Assembly (NCBI RefSeq): GCF_000153345.1
Contig: NZ_CH724126.1
Coordinates: 216,774 to 280,773, forward strand
Source of the DNA: Neptuniibacter caesariensis
GTDB lineage: Bacteria; Pseudomonadota; Gammaproteobacteria; Pseudomonadales; Balneatricaceae
Length of the DNA: 64,000 nt
Reading direction: 5' to 3'
Part shown: positions 50,514 to 60,869 of the stretch, piece by piece
Position numbering within the stretch: position 1 is the first letter of the stretch
Layout of the letters: every line of letters starts with the position of its first letter
The notes under the pieces: generated by a model
Database searches by the model: none
Told to the model about the DNA's origin: nothing
What the model saw: only the letters and a program-made list of their open reading frames with translations
Program-made: the position numbers and the translations under genes

Positions 50514-51458
50514 TTAACCTAAGCTGACACCGGGGCTGAATTGCTCTCTTTTAGAGTTGAGCACGGCTGCAGCATCCATCGCTTTCTTACCTGGAAGTTG
50601 CAACTGAGTGATTTTGATTGCCCCTTCACCGCAGGCCACAACGATGCTCTTCTTATCAGAGGGCAGGATCTCGCCAGGTTGACCGGATTGATCTACTGGT
50701 TCGCAGCTTAAGAGTTTGACTGCCTCATCACCCAATTTAAACGTTACTGCAACACGAGGGCTCAGGGTCCGGATCTGCAGATCTATACGTGATGCAGGCT
50801 CTTGCCAGTTAATCTGGCCCTCTTCTTTACGCAATTTAGCAGCATAAGTGGCCAGTGAATCGTCTTGTTTCTCAGGCTGAGCCGTACCGTTTTGTAGTTG
50901 GGTTAACGTCTCTACCAACGCTTCAGATCCAATCACTGCCAGACGTTCAAACAGGCTGGCGGCGGTGTCAGCCTGAGAGATGGGTGTGAATACTTTATGT
51001 AGCATATCACCCGTATCCAGACCTTCATCCATCTGCATAATGGTAACCCCTGTTTCCTGGTCCCCTTCGAGCATTGAGCGCTCAACCGGAGCTGCACCGC
51101 GCCAGCGTGGCAGAATAGACCCGTGGACGTTGATGCACCCCAGGCGAGGGGTATCAAGTATGGCTTTGGGTAATAGCATACCGTAAGCAACAACAACCAT
51201 TATATCGGCTTTCAGGTTTGTAAGTGCTAACTGCTCATCTTCATCTTTGAGGCTATGAGGCTGAAAAACCGGAATGTTGTTTTCTACGGCCAGGTCTTTT
51301 ACCGGGCGTGGTGCCATCTGATTCTTACGTTTGCCCTTTTTATCCGGCTGAGTGTAAACCGCGATCACTTCATGCTCTGTGTTCAGCAGTGCACGCAAGC
51401 TTTCTGCAGCAAAATCGGGGGTGCCGGCGAAGATAATACGCAGGGGTTTTGTGGACAT
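50514..51458 (-). CDS. fmt: Methionyl-tRNA formyltransferase
   Basis: 314 residues from the ATG at 51458, which has GGAGAG about 8 bases upstream; the TTG that would extend the frame is inside that site. It formylates initiator Met-tRNA. Family motifs are RIIFAGTPDFAAESL at the N terminus, VVVAYGMLLPK, and the catalytic stretch NVHGSILPRWRGAAPVE. A terminator separates it from def, which lies upstream on the same strand. Confidence 0.97.
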   Translation of the reverse strand: MSTKPLRIIFAGTPDFAAESLRALLNTEHEVIAVYTQPDKKGKRKNQMAPRPVKDLAVENNIPVFQPHSLKDEDEQLALTNLKADIMVVVAYGMLLPKAILDTPRLGCINVHGSILPRWRGAAPVERSMLEGDQETGVTIMQMDEGLDTGDMLHKVFTPISQADTAASLFERLAVIGSEALVETLTQLQNGTAQPEKQDDSLATYAAKLRKEEGQINWQEPASRIDLQIRTLSPRVAVTFKLGDEAVKLLSCEPVDQSGQPGEILPSDKKSIVVACGEGAIKITQLQLPGKKAMDAAAVLNSKREQFSPGVSLG

Positions 51459-51470
51459 GGTGGGTCTCTC

Positions 51471-51510
51471 CAAAACAAAACAGGCTTGCGGGTAAACCTC
51501 GCAAGCCTGT
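51471..51510 (-). terminator. Intrinsic terminator between def and fmt
   Basis: Perfect 11-bp stem (51480-51490 with 51500-51510) around a nine-base loop; the minus strand continues TTTTGTTTTGG. It lies 18 bases past the def stop and 22 bases before the fmt start, so fmt and the genes after it probably get only part of the def transcripts or use another promoter. Confidence 0.8.
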
Positions 51511-51528
51511 GTACGAAATCAGATGGAA

Positions 51529-52044
51529 TTAAGCGTGCTTTTCCTGCTGCTTATGAATTTTCTCTAGTTTGCCTTTGATTCGATTGCGCTTGAGCATCGA
51601 AAGGTAATCGACAAACAGCTTGCCATTAAGATGATCAAGCTCGTGCTGAATACATACGGCAAGCAGGCCTTCAGCTTCAAGTTCATAAGCTTCGCCATTG
51701 TAATCAAGCGCTTTCAACTTGATCTTCTGTGGACGTTTCACATCTTCGTAGAAGCCCGGTACGGAGAGGCAGCCTTCCTGATATTTGTGCAGCTCTTCGT
51801 CGATGACTTCAAACTCAGGGTTAATCAGAACAAGCGGTTCATTCTGATCGTCAGAGATATCCATTGTTACAATGCGCTTATGAATATTGACCTGAGTAGC
51901 AGCCAGACCAATGCCGGGTGCTGCGTACATTGTTTCGAACATATCATCGATTTGAGCACGGATCTCATCGGTCACTTCAGAAACAGGTTCAGCAATGGTT
52001 CTGAGTCGCGGATCGGGATATTCAAGAATGGTCAGTTTGGCCAT
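51529..52044 (-). CDS. def: Peptide deformylase
   Basis: 171 residues. All three family motifs are present: GIGLAATQV near 46-54, EGCLSVPG with the metal-binding Cys, and QHELDHLNG with the two metal-binding His and catalytic Glu. It removes the formyl group from new proteins, the counterpart of fmt, which lies next to it. It is divergent from the LysM gene across 252 bases that hold both promoters. Confidence 0.98.
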   Translation of the reverse strand: MAKLTILEYPDPRLRTIAEPVSEVTDEIRAQIDDMFETMYAAPGIGLAATQVNIHKRIVTMDISDDQNEPLVLINPEFEVIDEELHKYQEGCLSVPGFYEDVKRPQKIKLKALDYNGEAYELEAEGLLAVCIQHELDHLNGKLFVDYLSMLKRNRIKGKLEKIHKQQEKHA

Positions 52045-52296
52045 GATTTACATCTATTTAAGTTGTTTCAGGAAGCTATTGCCTGTGAATAATTAACTCA
52101 CACGTGCTAAGTTAGGCTTTATAAAGCAGATACCTACAATATTAGCTCGATTTTTCAGGCCGTTAGCCGAAACATAAATTCGAGAACAATAGCGAAAAAT
52201 TTTAATCTGCCTATTATACTGATTAGAACGCTCAATGCATTGTCGTTGCTTCAACTCATATAAAAAATCTGAGAGAAGCAAGTAAGGGAACTGGAC

Positions 52297-53322
52297 ATGA
52301 AAAAATTGTTAAGCGGTTTGTTCATTCTGATGGCGGTCCTTGCTACCTCGGTTTCAGCTGAAACCCGAAAGGATACGCTGCTGCTTCGTGATGATCACCC
52401 ACAGGAATATGTCGTCGTAAAAGGTGACACACTTTGGCACATTTCAGGGCGCTTTTTAAAAAGCCCATGGAAATGGCCAGAGGTATGGGGGGTGAATCCT
52501 CAGGTTGATAACCCTCACCTTATCTATCCTGGCGACGTGATCTACCTGACATGGGTAAATGGTAAGCCTCGTCTGGGTCTGAAGAAAGACGGAATCTACC
52601 CCCGAGCGAGAACCTCTCCGCTTGAGCAGCCGATTCCGGCGATTCCTCTACGCGATATCATCAGTTTCCTGAATGATAACCGAGTGTTGTCTGAAGACCT
52701 GTTAAAAGAAGCTCCTTATGTACTAGGGGGAGAGCGCGAGCGTATTATCGCTGGTGCAGGCGACCGTATTTATGCTCGTGGAACCTTATTAGAAGAGCAG
52801 CGCCGTCAAGGTATCTACCGTGCGGCCAATGAATACGTAGACCCAGATACCGAAGAGTTCTTAGGCTACGAGTTGCTAAAAATAGCCGATGCTGATGTGA
52901 GTGCTCAGGGTGCTGACGTTATTACACTGGATATTCGCAAATCCAATAAAGAAACCAGAGTTCTGGATCGCGTCGTTCCTACAGAAGAGATTCGAATTCA
53001 ATCGATTTTCTATCCTAAGCCTTCTCCGGAAGGGGTTGAGGGTAAAATACTCTCGGTCCTAGGCGGTGTGCGTGATGGCGGGCAGTTCAACGTAGTAGCT
53101 CTTAACCGCGGTGCGCGTGAAGGCATTGAATCCGGTCATGTTTTTTCGATCTATCGTCGTGGTGAACTGATCAAGGATCCGGTTACGAAAGAGATGCTTC
53201 GGTTGCCTCAGGAGCGCTCAGGTGAATTGATGGTTTTCAAAGTTTTTGAAAAAGTCAGTTACGGCCTGATTATGCAGAGCTCCGATGTTGTATCGATTGG
53301 TGATGAAATCAGAGAACCTTAA
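52297..53322 (+). CDS. Exported LysM-domain protein
   Basis: 341 residues. The signal peptide (KKLLSGLFILMAVLATSVSA) is followed by one LysM domain at about 37-86: YVVVKGDTLWHISGRFLK, WKWPEVWGVNP and HLIYPGDVIYL. The rest (about 100-341) is a conserved region of unknown fold with RIYARG and NRGAREGIESGHVFSIYRRG. LysM binds peptidoglycan, so it acts in the periplasm at the cell wall. In many gammaproteobacteria this gene lies between def and dprA, as here. dprA begins 17 bases later. Confidence 0.92.
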   Translation: MKKLLSGLFILMAVLATSVSAETRKDTLLLRDDHPQEYVVVKGDTLWHISGRFLKSPWKWPEVWGVNPQVDNPHLIYPGDVIYLTWVNGKPRLGLKKDGIYPRARTSPLEQPIPAIPLRDIISFLNDNRVLSEDLLKEAPYVLGGERERIIAGAGDRIYARGTLLEEQRRQGIYRAANEYVDPDTEEFLGYELLKIADADVSAQGADVITLDIRKSNKETRVLDRVVPTEEIRIQSIFYPKPSPEGVEGKILSVLGGVRDGGQFNVVALNRGAREGIESGHVFSIYRRGELIKDPVTKEMLRLPQERSGELMVFKVFEKVSYGLIMQSSDVVSIGDEIREP

Positions 53323-53339
53323 GTAAGGAAACAAACAAT

Positions 53340-54461
53340 ATGGGCGATCCAAGGGACTGGATCGCCGTTGCTGCTCTCCCCGATCTGGGGCCTGCGTCGA
53401 TTAAGCGTTTATGGGATCATGGATGGACTCCCGAAAAGCTCTTCAATTCGTCGTTATCCGACTGGCAACGGTTAGGTCTTAAAAAATCTACACTTAACGC
53501 ACTCAATAACTATCAATGCGGTTCTCGTAATTGCCTGGTTTCTGAACGTGTTGAACTTGCCTTAAATTGGCGTGGCGCGGCTGATGATCATAGCATCCTT
53601 GCGATTACTGACCCTGCTTACCCTACCCTACTCAGAGAGCTTACCGATCCTCCCCCAGTACTTTTTGTTAAAGGAGAAGTATCTTGCCTTAACCTTCCTC
53701 AAATCGGTGTTGTAGGCAGCCGCAGCGCTTCTGTGACAGGCTTGGGGCAAGCGGCGACTATGGCCGAGTATCTGTCTGAAAGTGGTTTTGTCATTAACTC
53801 GGGGCTGGCCTTGGGGGTTGATGCAGCTGCACATATGGCTGCTGTGAAGTCTAAACGACCAACGATTGCTGTGCTGGGGACGGGGGTTGATCGGATTTAT
53901 CCTAGCCGGAATCAGTCGCTAGCTGAGAGTATCCTCTCTAATAAAGGGGCCTGGGTGAGTGAATTCTTTCCTGGTACAGCCCCTTTGGCGTCACACTTTC
54001 CGCGCAGGAATCGGATTATTAGCGGTATGAGCCTGGGGATTCTCGTTGTGGAAGCGGCTTTAAGAAGTGGATCGTTGATAACCGCCAGGATGGCTATGGA
54101 ACAGAATAGAGAAGTATTTGCTATCCCGGGCCCATTGAATAATCCGCTTAGCAAAGGTTGTCATCAGTTAATCAGAGAAGGGGCTGTGCTGGTGGAATCA
54201 GGCGCTGATATTGTCAGAGAACTGGGCAGTTTATTGGGTGCTATTGCGCCTGCAAAGGATGAAGATAGCGCTAGCGAGCCTGAATATCAGGTAGATTCGG
54301 AGCTGGGTTCGCTCTTGCAATGCATGGGGTTCGAGATCTGCAGTGTTGATCAAATAAGTCAGCGCTCTGGCTTGAGCGTTGCCAAACTGAGTTCAATGCT
54401 CGTCGAATTGGAGTTGAAAGGCATGATTAGCCAAACTTCGTCAGGTTATGTCCGGTCTTGA
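53340..54461 (+). CDS. dprA: DNA-processing protein DprA
   Basis: 373 residues. An N-terminal SAM-like helical part is followed by the Rossmann-fold core with IGVVGSRSASVTGLGQA, NSGLALGVDAAAHMAA, GTGVDRIYP, FPRRNRIISGMS and VVEAALRSGSLITAR. A C-terminal winged helix (about 320-370) is present. DprA loads RecA on incoming single-stranded DNA in natural transformation. Most bacteria keep it whether or not they are known to be competent. No other competence gene is visible here. Confidence 0.97.
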   Translation: MGDPRDWIAVAALPDLGPASIKRLWDHGWTPEKLFNSSLSDWQRLGLKKSTLNALNNYQCGSRNCLVSERVELALNWRGAADDHSILAITDPAYPTLLRELTDPPPVLFVKGEVSCLNLPQIGVVGSRSASVTGLGQAATMAEYLSESGFVINSGLALGVDAAAHMAAVKSKRPTIAVLGTGVDRIYPSRNQSLAESILSNKGAWVSEFFPGTAPLASHFPRRNRIISGMSLGILVVEAALRSGSLITARMAMEQNREVFAIPGPLNNPLSKGCHQLIREGAVLVESGADIVRELGSLLGAIAPAKDEDSASEPEYQVDSELGSLLQCMGFEICSVDQISQRSGLSVAKLSSMLVELELKGMISQTSSGYVRS

Positions 54462-54670
54462 AGCCGATTTTAAGACTATTGAGTTCTAATTTGCCTGAAT
54501 TCTGGGACTTTACGGTAGTTGAAATATAGCGATTGAACATTTAGTGTTCTGACCTCTTAAACTATAAACATCAGAGCACTGTCAAAGGTATTGTTCGTTT
54601 AGGTCAGGTTTCCGTTTTAGCTTAATATGTCTGACCTACACAACGTGCTCCATCACAAAGTTAAATTATC

Positions 54671-55246
54671 ATGAGCTCAATTAATAATGCTGACTGGTGG
54701 CATATTCATCAGTCTGTTCGTGCTATCCGACAGGGTGGTGTTATCGCCTACCCAACTGAAGCTGTATGGGGGTTAGGTTGCGACCCTTATAATGAAGATG
54801 CTGTTTTAAAGTTATTAGATATTAAGCGTCGCCCAATGCATAAAGGGCTGGTTTTAGTGGCTGCAAATCTGTCTCAGATCGACTTTTTGCTTGAGGATTT
54901 GAGCCAGGACGAATATGACAAAGTAACCGCTAACTGGCCTGGCCCATTTACCTGGATTTTGCCTGATAAAAAGAATCGTATTCCGGCTTGGATTAAGGGA
55001 GATTATTCTGCTGTTGCTGTGAGGGTGAGTGCTCACTCTAGTGTTAGAAATCTCACCGAAGCGTATGGTTCATTTATTGTATCAACTTCAGCCAACCCTG
55101 CTGCGCATGAACCAGCAAGGGATTCGCTGAGAGTGAAGACTTACTTCGGTGAAAAAATAGATTATCTTCTTCATGGAGAGTTAGGAGATTCAGCACAGCC
55201 AACTCAAATCCGTGATCTTAAATCCGACAGATTAGTTCGTGCCTGA
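54671..55246 (+). CDS. tsaC: Threonylcarbamoyl-AMP synthase (Sua5/YciO/YrdC family)
   Basis: 191 residues, the short TsaC form without the Sua5 tail. It starts near the Arg- and Lys-lined pocket with GGVIAYPTEAVWGLGCDP, KRRPMHKGLVLVA, ANWPGPFTWILP and FIVSTSANPA. It makes the threonylcarbamoyl adenylate used to modify A37 of tRNAs that read ANN codons. It lies 209 bases after dprA and 21 bases before hemF, as often in this group. Confidence 0.96.
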   Translation: MSSINNADWWHIHQSVRAIRQGGVIAYPTEAVWGLGCDPYNEDAVLKLLDIKRRPMHKGLVLVAANLSQIDFLLEDLSQDEYDKVTANWPGPFTWILPDKKNRIPAWIKGDYSAVAVRVSAHSSVRNLTEAYGSFIVSTSANPAAHEPARDSLRVKTYFGEKIDYLLHGELGDSAQPTQIRDLKSDRLVRA

Positions 55247-55258
55247 ATTTATATGTGA

Positions 55259-56182
<924 letters not shown>

Positions 56183-56215
56183 CATTTTAAAGGCAATGTA
56201 AAGGATGTATCTGAA

Positions 56216-57043
56216 ATGACTGATCGTTATGCGGTGTTTGGCAACCCCATTAAGCATTCAAAATCACCGCAGATCCATGCTGCGTTTGCTGAAAGTACAG
56301 CTCAGGATCTGACCTATGAAGCGATCTGTGTTGCTGAAAATGAATTTGCCGAAAACGTCGAGCGCTTTCTATCTGACAATGGTCGTGGTCTGAATATCAC
56401 CATACCTTTTAAGCAGGAGGCCTGGGAGTTAGCTGAAGTACTCAGCCCAAGGGCAAAGCTTGCTGGCGCAGTCAATACGCTATACAGGGATGATCAGGAG
56501 CGTATCTGTGGGGATAACACCGATGGTATAGGTATGGTTCGCGATATCGTACGTAACAATGGCGGTGAGATCGCAGGTAAACGTGTGTTGATTCTAGGCG
56601 CAGGCGGTGCAGTACGTGGGGTTTTGCAACCAGTACTCGAGCAAAAACCTGCCAGGTTAGTGATTGCCAATCGAACCGCATCTAAAGCTGAAGAGCTAGC
56701 AACTTTAGCAGCAGATCTGGGTGAGGTAACCGGTACGGGGTACGATACATTGGAGGGTCAATGTTTTGACCTTATCATTAATGGTACGGCAGCAAGCCTT
56801 CAGGGCGAAGTACCTCCATTGCCTGAAGGAATTTTGGCGAAAGGCGGCTGGTGCTACGACATGATGTACAGTGCTGAGCCTACTGCTTTTTGCCTTTGGG
56901 CGCAGGATAATTGTGCAGAAAAAGCGATTGACGGACTAGGTATGCTGGTTGAACAAGCCGCACAGTCTTTCCTTATCTGGCGCGGTGTTGAGCCTGACTC
57001 GCAAGCGGTTATCAAGCAGATCAGAGAAGCATTAACTGCTTGA
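56216..57043 (+). CDS. aroE: Shikimate dehydrogenase (NADP+)
   Basis: 275 residues. The shikimate-binding half has YAVFGNPIKHSKSPQIHAAF and the catalytic Lys in NITIPFKQEAWEL. The NADP-binding half has LILGAGGAVRGVLQPVL and ANRTASKAEEL, whose Arg suits NADP. It reduces 3-dehydroshikimate in aromatic amino acid synthesis. It follows hemF and is the last gene of this plus-strand run. Confidence 0.98.
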   Translation: MTDRYAVFGNPIKHSKSPQIHAAFAESTAQDLTYEAICVAENEFAENVERFLSDNGRGLNITIPFKQEAWELAEVLSPRAKLAGAVNTLYRDDQERICGDNTDGIGMVRDIVRNNGGEIAGKRVLILGAGGAVRGVLQPVLEQKPARLVIANRTASKAEELATLAADLGEVTGTGYDTLEGQCFDLIINGTAASLQGEVPPLPEGILAKGGWCYDMMYSAEPTAFCLWAQDNCAEKAIDGLGMLVEQAAQSFLIWRGVEPDSQAVIKQIREALTA

Positions 57044-57169
57044 TTTTAAAACAACTGTAACCTTAAGTTCATTTCATAAAGTCGGCTTGCATCCACTCTC
57101 GCTGCGGCGTATAACTGGAAAAAACACAATCTAGGTTGTGCCCTTTTCTGTCAGCAGCGGGAGTACCAC

Positions 57170-59551
57170 ATGGTAACGGAAACCCGACTATCGCAAGAGC
57201 AGCTATACCGTAGCTGTGACCCTGAATTACTTCCTTTTAAGACAACTGCAACCCTTGAGCCGTTTTCCGGATTTTTTGGTCAGGAGCGAGCCATTGAGGC
57301 GATGGACTTCGGTATTGGCATGCGCCGACCGGGGTATAACTTGTTTGTGATGGGCAATCCCCACACGGGGCGGTTCTCGTTTGCTATGGAGAACCTTAAA
57401 GGTGTAGCAAAAAAAGAGAAGAAACCCGGGGACTGGGTCTATCTGAATAATCTCAAAGATAACCGCAATCCGCTTGCTATCCCCTTCCCTGCCGGAAAGG
57501 CACTGCAGTTCAAACGTGATATCAAAAATATTATTGAATCTGCGCTAACAGAGATGCCTGCCGCTTTTGAAAGCCCTGCCTATCAGCGAAAGAAGGGCAA
57601 GATTGAGCGCGATCTTAACCGTTATTATGATCAGGCCATTGAAGGGGTAGAGCGAGAAGCGCGTGAGCATAGCATCGCGGTCTATCGTGATGCGGGCAGC
57701 ATAGGCTTCACGCCAGTGGCGGAAGGTCAGGCAATGGATGAGGCCGTCTTTTCTCAGTTACCAGAAGATGTCAGGGATGCATTTACTAAAGCAATTTCTG
57801 ATCTTGAAGAGAAGCTGAATGAAGCGCTGACCGAACTTCCTCTTTGGCGTCGGGAAGCGGCAGAAAAGTTGAAGAATCTGGATCGCGATACTGCCAGACA
57901 GGCTATCTCGCCCCTCTTCCAGCCGATTAAGGATAAGTACGCCAATATTTCAGCTGCGGCAGATTATTTGACTGAGATGGAAACATCATTGGTGAAGAAC
58001 TGCGGTGAAATCGTTGGTGAAGAAAAGTTACTTGAGCCTGTCACTGATGCCACCCGGCGTAGCTATATGGAGAGCAACTACGGGGTCAACCTTTTGGTTA
58101 ATAACGAGAAAGTTAAAGGTGCTCCGGTTGTCTATGAGGCTCACCCCAGTTATGAGAACCTGTTCGGCCGGGTTGAATATACCTCTGAAATGGGTGCCCT
58201 TTCGACCTCTTATAAGCTCATTAGGCCGGGGGCTCTGCATCGTGCTAACGGGGGCTATCTGGTCCTTGAGGCGGAAAAATTACTCGAACAGCCATTTGTC
58301 TATGGTGCTCTGAAGCGTGCCCTAAAATCCCATGAGATCCGGATAGAAAGCCCTGCCAGTGAATACACCGGAATTAGTACGATTACCCTGACACCTCAAG
58401 CGGTTCCGCTTTCGGTGAAGGTTGTGCTGATTGGTGCGAGGAATATCTATTATCTGTTGCAAGAGCTGGATCACGACTTTGAAAAGATGTTCCGCGTCGT
58501 GGTCGATTTTGATGAAGATGTGCGGCGTACGCCGCAGGCGATACGCAGTTATGCTCGGTTGATGAAGACCCTGGCAGAGGAAGAAGGTTTGGCGCCTTTA
58601 ACTCGCCGTGCAGTTGCGCGCCTGGTTGAGCATAGCTCCCGCCAGGCGGAAGATCAGGAGCTGCTCTCTGCGCACATTGGTGAGTTGGTAGATCTCCTCT
58701 GTGAGGCCGATTTTAAGCGCATAAAAGAGGAAGATGAGTTAATCAACGCTGACCATGTTGAAATGGCACTGAACGCCAAGGAGCGCCGCACAGCGCGAAT
58801 GTCAGAGAAGATTGCCGAAGGTATTCTGAATGAAACGGTACTGATCGATACCGATGGCGAAGCGGTGGGCAAATCTAATGGCCTGACCGTGCTTCAGGTG
58901 GGTGATGTGGCTTTTGGTACACCTGCGCGTATTACCGCGACGGTACATCCGGGCAATCGGGGTATTGTTGATATCGAACGTGAAGTCACTTTGGGGCAAC
59001 CTATTCACTCTAAGGGGGTTTTAATCCTCAGCGGCTTCCTGGGGCATCAGTATGCTCAGGACTTCCCCCTAGCCCTGTCTGCCAGCATTGCCCTAGAGCA
59101 GTCCTATGGTTATGTCGATGGGGACAGCGCCTCTTTAGCAGAAGTATGCACGTTGCTATCTGCGCTAACACATATCCCGATTAGCCAGAACTATGCGACA
59201 ACCGGCTCGATCAACCAGTATGGCGAAGTCCAGGCGATTGGCGGAGTGAATGAGAAGATCGAAGGCTTCTTTAATCTCTGTAAGACAAGAGGGCTAAATG
59301 GTTCGCAAGGGGTGATTATTCCGAAAGCCAATGTGCGTAACCTCATGCTCAAAGATGAGGTTGTAGATGCGGTTAAACAGGGGATGTTTTCAGTATATGC
59401 GGTTGCCCATGTGGATGAGTGTCTGGAGATTCTGATGCAGCGCAAAGCAGGACGCCGTAAGGAGGATGGTACATTTACCCAGCGAAGCATTAACGCTCAG
59501 GTGGTGAAGCGTTTACGTGAGATATCTCAAGCAAAAGCAGATGACGCTTAA
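57170..59551 (+). CDS. Lon-family ATP-dependent protease (AAA_32 / LonB-like, YcbZ-type)
   Basis: 793 residues. An N-terminal AAA-like module has a changed P-loop (MGNPHTGRFSF) and a Walker B-like GGYLVLEAEKLL, as is usual for the AAA_32 group. A long charged helical insertion (about 130-290) comes next. The C-terminal Lon protease domain has the catalytic Ser653 in GDSAS and Lys696 in GGVNEKIEGF, 43 residues apart as in classical Lon. The N-terminal substrate domain of classical Lon is missing. The YcbZ-type members are soluble; this one shows no membrane helix. The substrate is unknown. It is a single gene with an upstream gap of 126 bases. Confidence 0.93.
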   Translation: MVTETRLSQEQLYRSCDPELLPFKTTATLEPFSGFFGQERAIEAMDFGIGMRRPGYNLFVMGNPHTGRFSFAMENLKGVAKKEKKPGDWVYLNNLKDNRNPLAIPFPAGKALQFKRDIKNIIESALTEMPAAFESPAYQRKKGKIERDLNRYYDQAIEGVEREAREHSIAVYRDAGSIGFTPVAEGQAMDEAVFSQLPEDVRDAFTKAISDLEEKLNEALTELPLWRREAAEKLKNLDRDTARQAISPLFQPIKDKYANISAAADYLTEMETSLVKNCGEIVGEEKLLEPVTDATRRSYMESNYGVNLLVNNEKVKGAPVVYEAHPSYENLFGRVEYTSEMGALSTSYKLIRPGALHRANGGYLVLEAEKLLEQPFVYGALKRALKSHEIRIESPASEYTGISTITLTPQAVPLSVKVVLIGARNIYYLLQELDHDFEKMFRVVVDFDEDVRRTPQAIRSYARLMKTLAEEEGLAPLTRRAVARLVEHSSRQAEDQELLSAHIGELVDLLCEADFKRIKEEDELINADHVEMALNAKERRTARMSEKIAEGILNETVLIDTDGEAVGKSNGLTVLQVGDVAFGTPARITATVHPGNRGIVDIEREVTLGQPIHSKGVLILSGFLGHQYAQDFPLALSASIALEQSYGYVDGDSASLAEVCTLLSALTHIPISQNYATTGSINQYGEVQAIGGVNEKIEGFFNLCKTRGLNGSQGVIIPKANVRNLMLKDEVVDAVKQGMFSVYAVAHVDECLEILMQRKAGRRKEDGTFTQRSINAQVVKRLREISQAKADDA

Positions 59552-59657
59552 TGCCTTTTTAAACTTTAGGTAAGAGTTTTCAGAGGAAGGCTTTAAGGCT
59601 AATATGCAAACTAATTAAGCACGATTTGTAATGATATTGTGCGTACCGGATTGTGGC

Positions 59658-59697
59658 GATCGGCTCTGAGTTAATGAAGGGGAATTCAGAGCCGATC
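59658..59697. terminator. Bidirectional hairpin between the Lon-like gene and the porin gene
   Basis: Perfect 12-bp inverted repeat (59658-59669 with 59686-59697) around a 16-base loop, in the gap between two convergent genes. T runs are short, so it is a likely but not classical terminator for both. Confidence 0.65.
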
Positions 59698-59724
59698 TGT
59701 CACACTTTTACTAGTGCACGGGTC

Positions 59725-60762
59725 TTAGAACTCAGTTACTAGGACCAGATTCAGAGTATCAGTATCCGCGCCAGTGTTGTCTTCGTCACGAACGATCTCG
59801 GCAACTACTGCAGCGTTATCACCGAATGCGCGTTCGATACCAACCACAGTTCGCTCAGCATCAGCGTTGGAGTCGTCGACTTCACTCCAACCCAGGTACA
59901 GAGTTGCATCTTCACCCATCAGGCTAGTGTTATAAGAAGCGTTCAGCGCCAGGAAGCTTGGGTCTGTAGTAGAGCCATCAACTTCAAGGTATTCTGCAGT
60001 AAATGCAAGAGCGCCAGTTTCTAGCATGGCATTCAGACGCCATGCATCTTCAGAAGATGCAACCAGGGTATTAAGGTCGTTTGTCGTATCGTTTAGGTCG
60101 TTGATGTAGCCTGCACCCAGAGTAACGCCTTCAGCAGGTGTTAGTGCAACGTTAAGGCCAACCGTATTGATTGAATCACCTTCGCCGTTATTGTGTGTGT
60201 ATACATCTGCAGCAACCATATCGCCACCGAAGGAAACCATTGCCATACCTTCAGTGATATCGAAGAAATCATCTGTTAGAGGAGATGTCCAGCCTGCGTC
60301 ATTGATAGCTGCGACAGGGATGGCAGTTTTACCGGCTGTTAATGTCGCAAAAGTATCATCGTTACCGATGACTGCGTAAGCTTCATCAAGCTGAATATCC
60401 TGATCAGCATCATCATATTTCAGTACAGACGCTACGGACACCATTTCGTTAATGTCTGCTTCGATATTCAGTTTGAAGGTATCTACAACGATGTCGCTAG
60501 TAGAGTTTCCGCCATCCTGCTCAACGTGGTTAGCCAGTAGTTCAAGTTCACCGGATACAGTAACATTTTCCGCAAAGCCGCCCATTGAAGAGGAACCAGA
60601 AGACTGTTCCTGCTTAGCAATCGTTGCCTGCTGTTCAGCCAGCTGAGATTCCAGCTGTGCAATGCGCTGTTTCATTGCAGCCAGTTCTTCGGCTACGCCA
60701 GCAAATGCAGGTGTTGCAGCCATGGATGCGGCAACTAAAGTTGCGATCGCTGTTTTTTTCAT
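59725..60762 (-). CDS. Porin-like outer membrane protein
   Basis: 345 residues from the ATG at 60762, chosen for AAGAAGGG upstream and a proper signal peptide (KKTAIATLVAASMAATPAFA). The next 35 residues form a coiled coil (ELAAMKQRIAQLESQLAEQQ), as in trimeric porins that are tied to the cell wall. The remainder is a beta barrel rich in Gly, Asp and alternating hydrophobics, ending in LNLVLVTEF, whose final Phe is the usual outer-membrane assembly signal. The mature barrel is acidic. The transported substrate cannot be told. Confidence 0.87.
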   Translation of the reverse strand: MKKTAIATLVAASMAATPAFAGVAEELAAMKQRIAQLESQLAEQQATIAKQEQSSGSSSMGGFAENVTVSGELELLANHVEQDGGNSTSDIVVDTFKLNIEADINEMVSVASVLKYDDADQDIQLDEAYAVIGNDDTFATLTAGKTAIPVAAINDAGWTSPLTDDFFDITEGMAMVSFGGDMVAADVYTHNNGEGDSINTVGLNVALTPAEGVTLGAGYINDLNDTTNDLNTLVASSEDAWRLNAMLETGALAFTAEYLEVDGSTTDPSFLALNASYNTSLMGEDATLYLGWSEVDDSNADAERTVVGIERAFGDNAAVVAEIVRDEDNTGADTDTLNLVLVTEF

Positions 60763-60869
60763 TTTTTTACCCTTCTTAGTTTTGTTAACTAATTGTTGCT
60801 TTTGCAACGTTATAATATTGCTGTAAAGAGCCTCTTCCTCAGTCCATTGTCGGGGAAGGTTAGGCTGAG

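Noticed and set aside
57170-59551. Damaged Lon because the P-loop is not GxxGxGK
   Set aside because: A changed P-loop is usual for this Lon subgroup, and the Ser-Lys dyad is intact with the right spacing.
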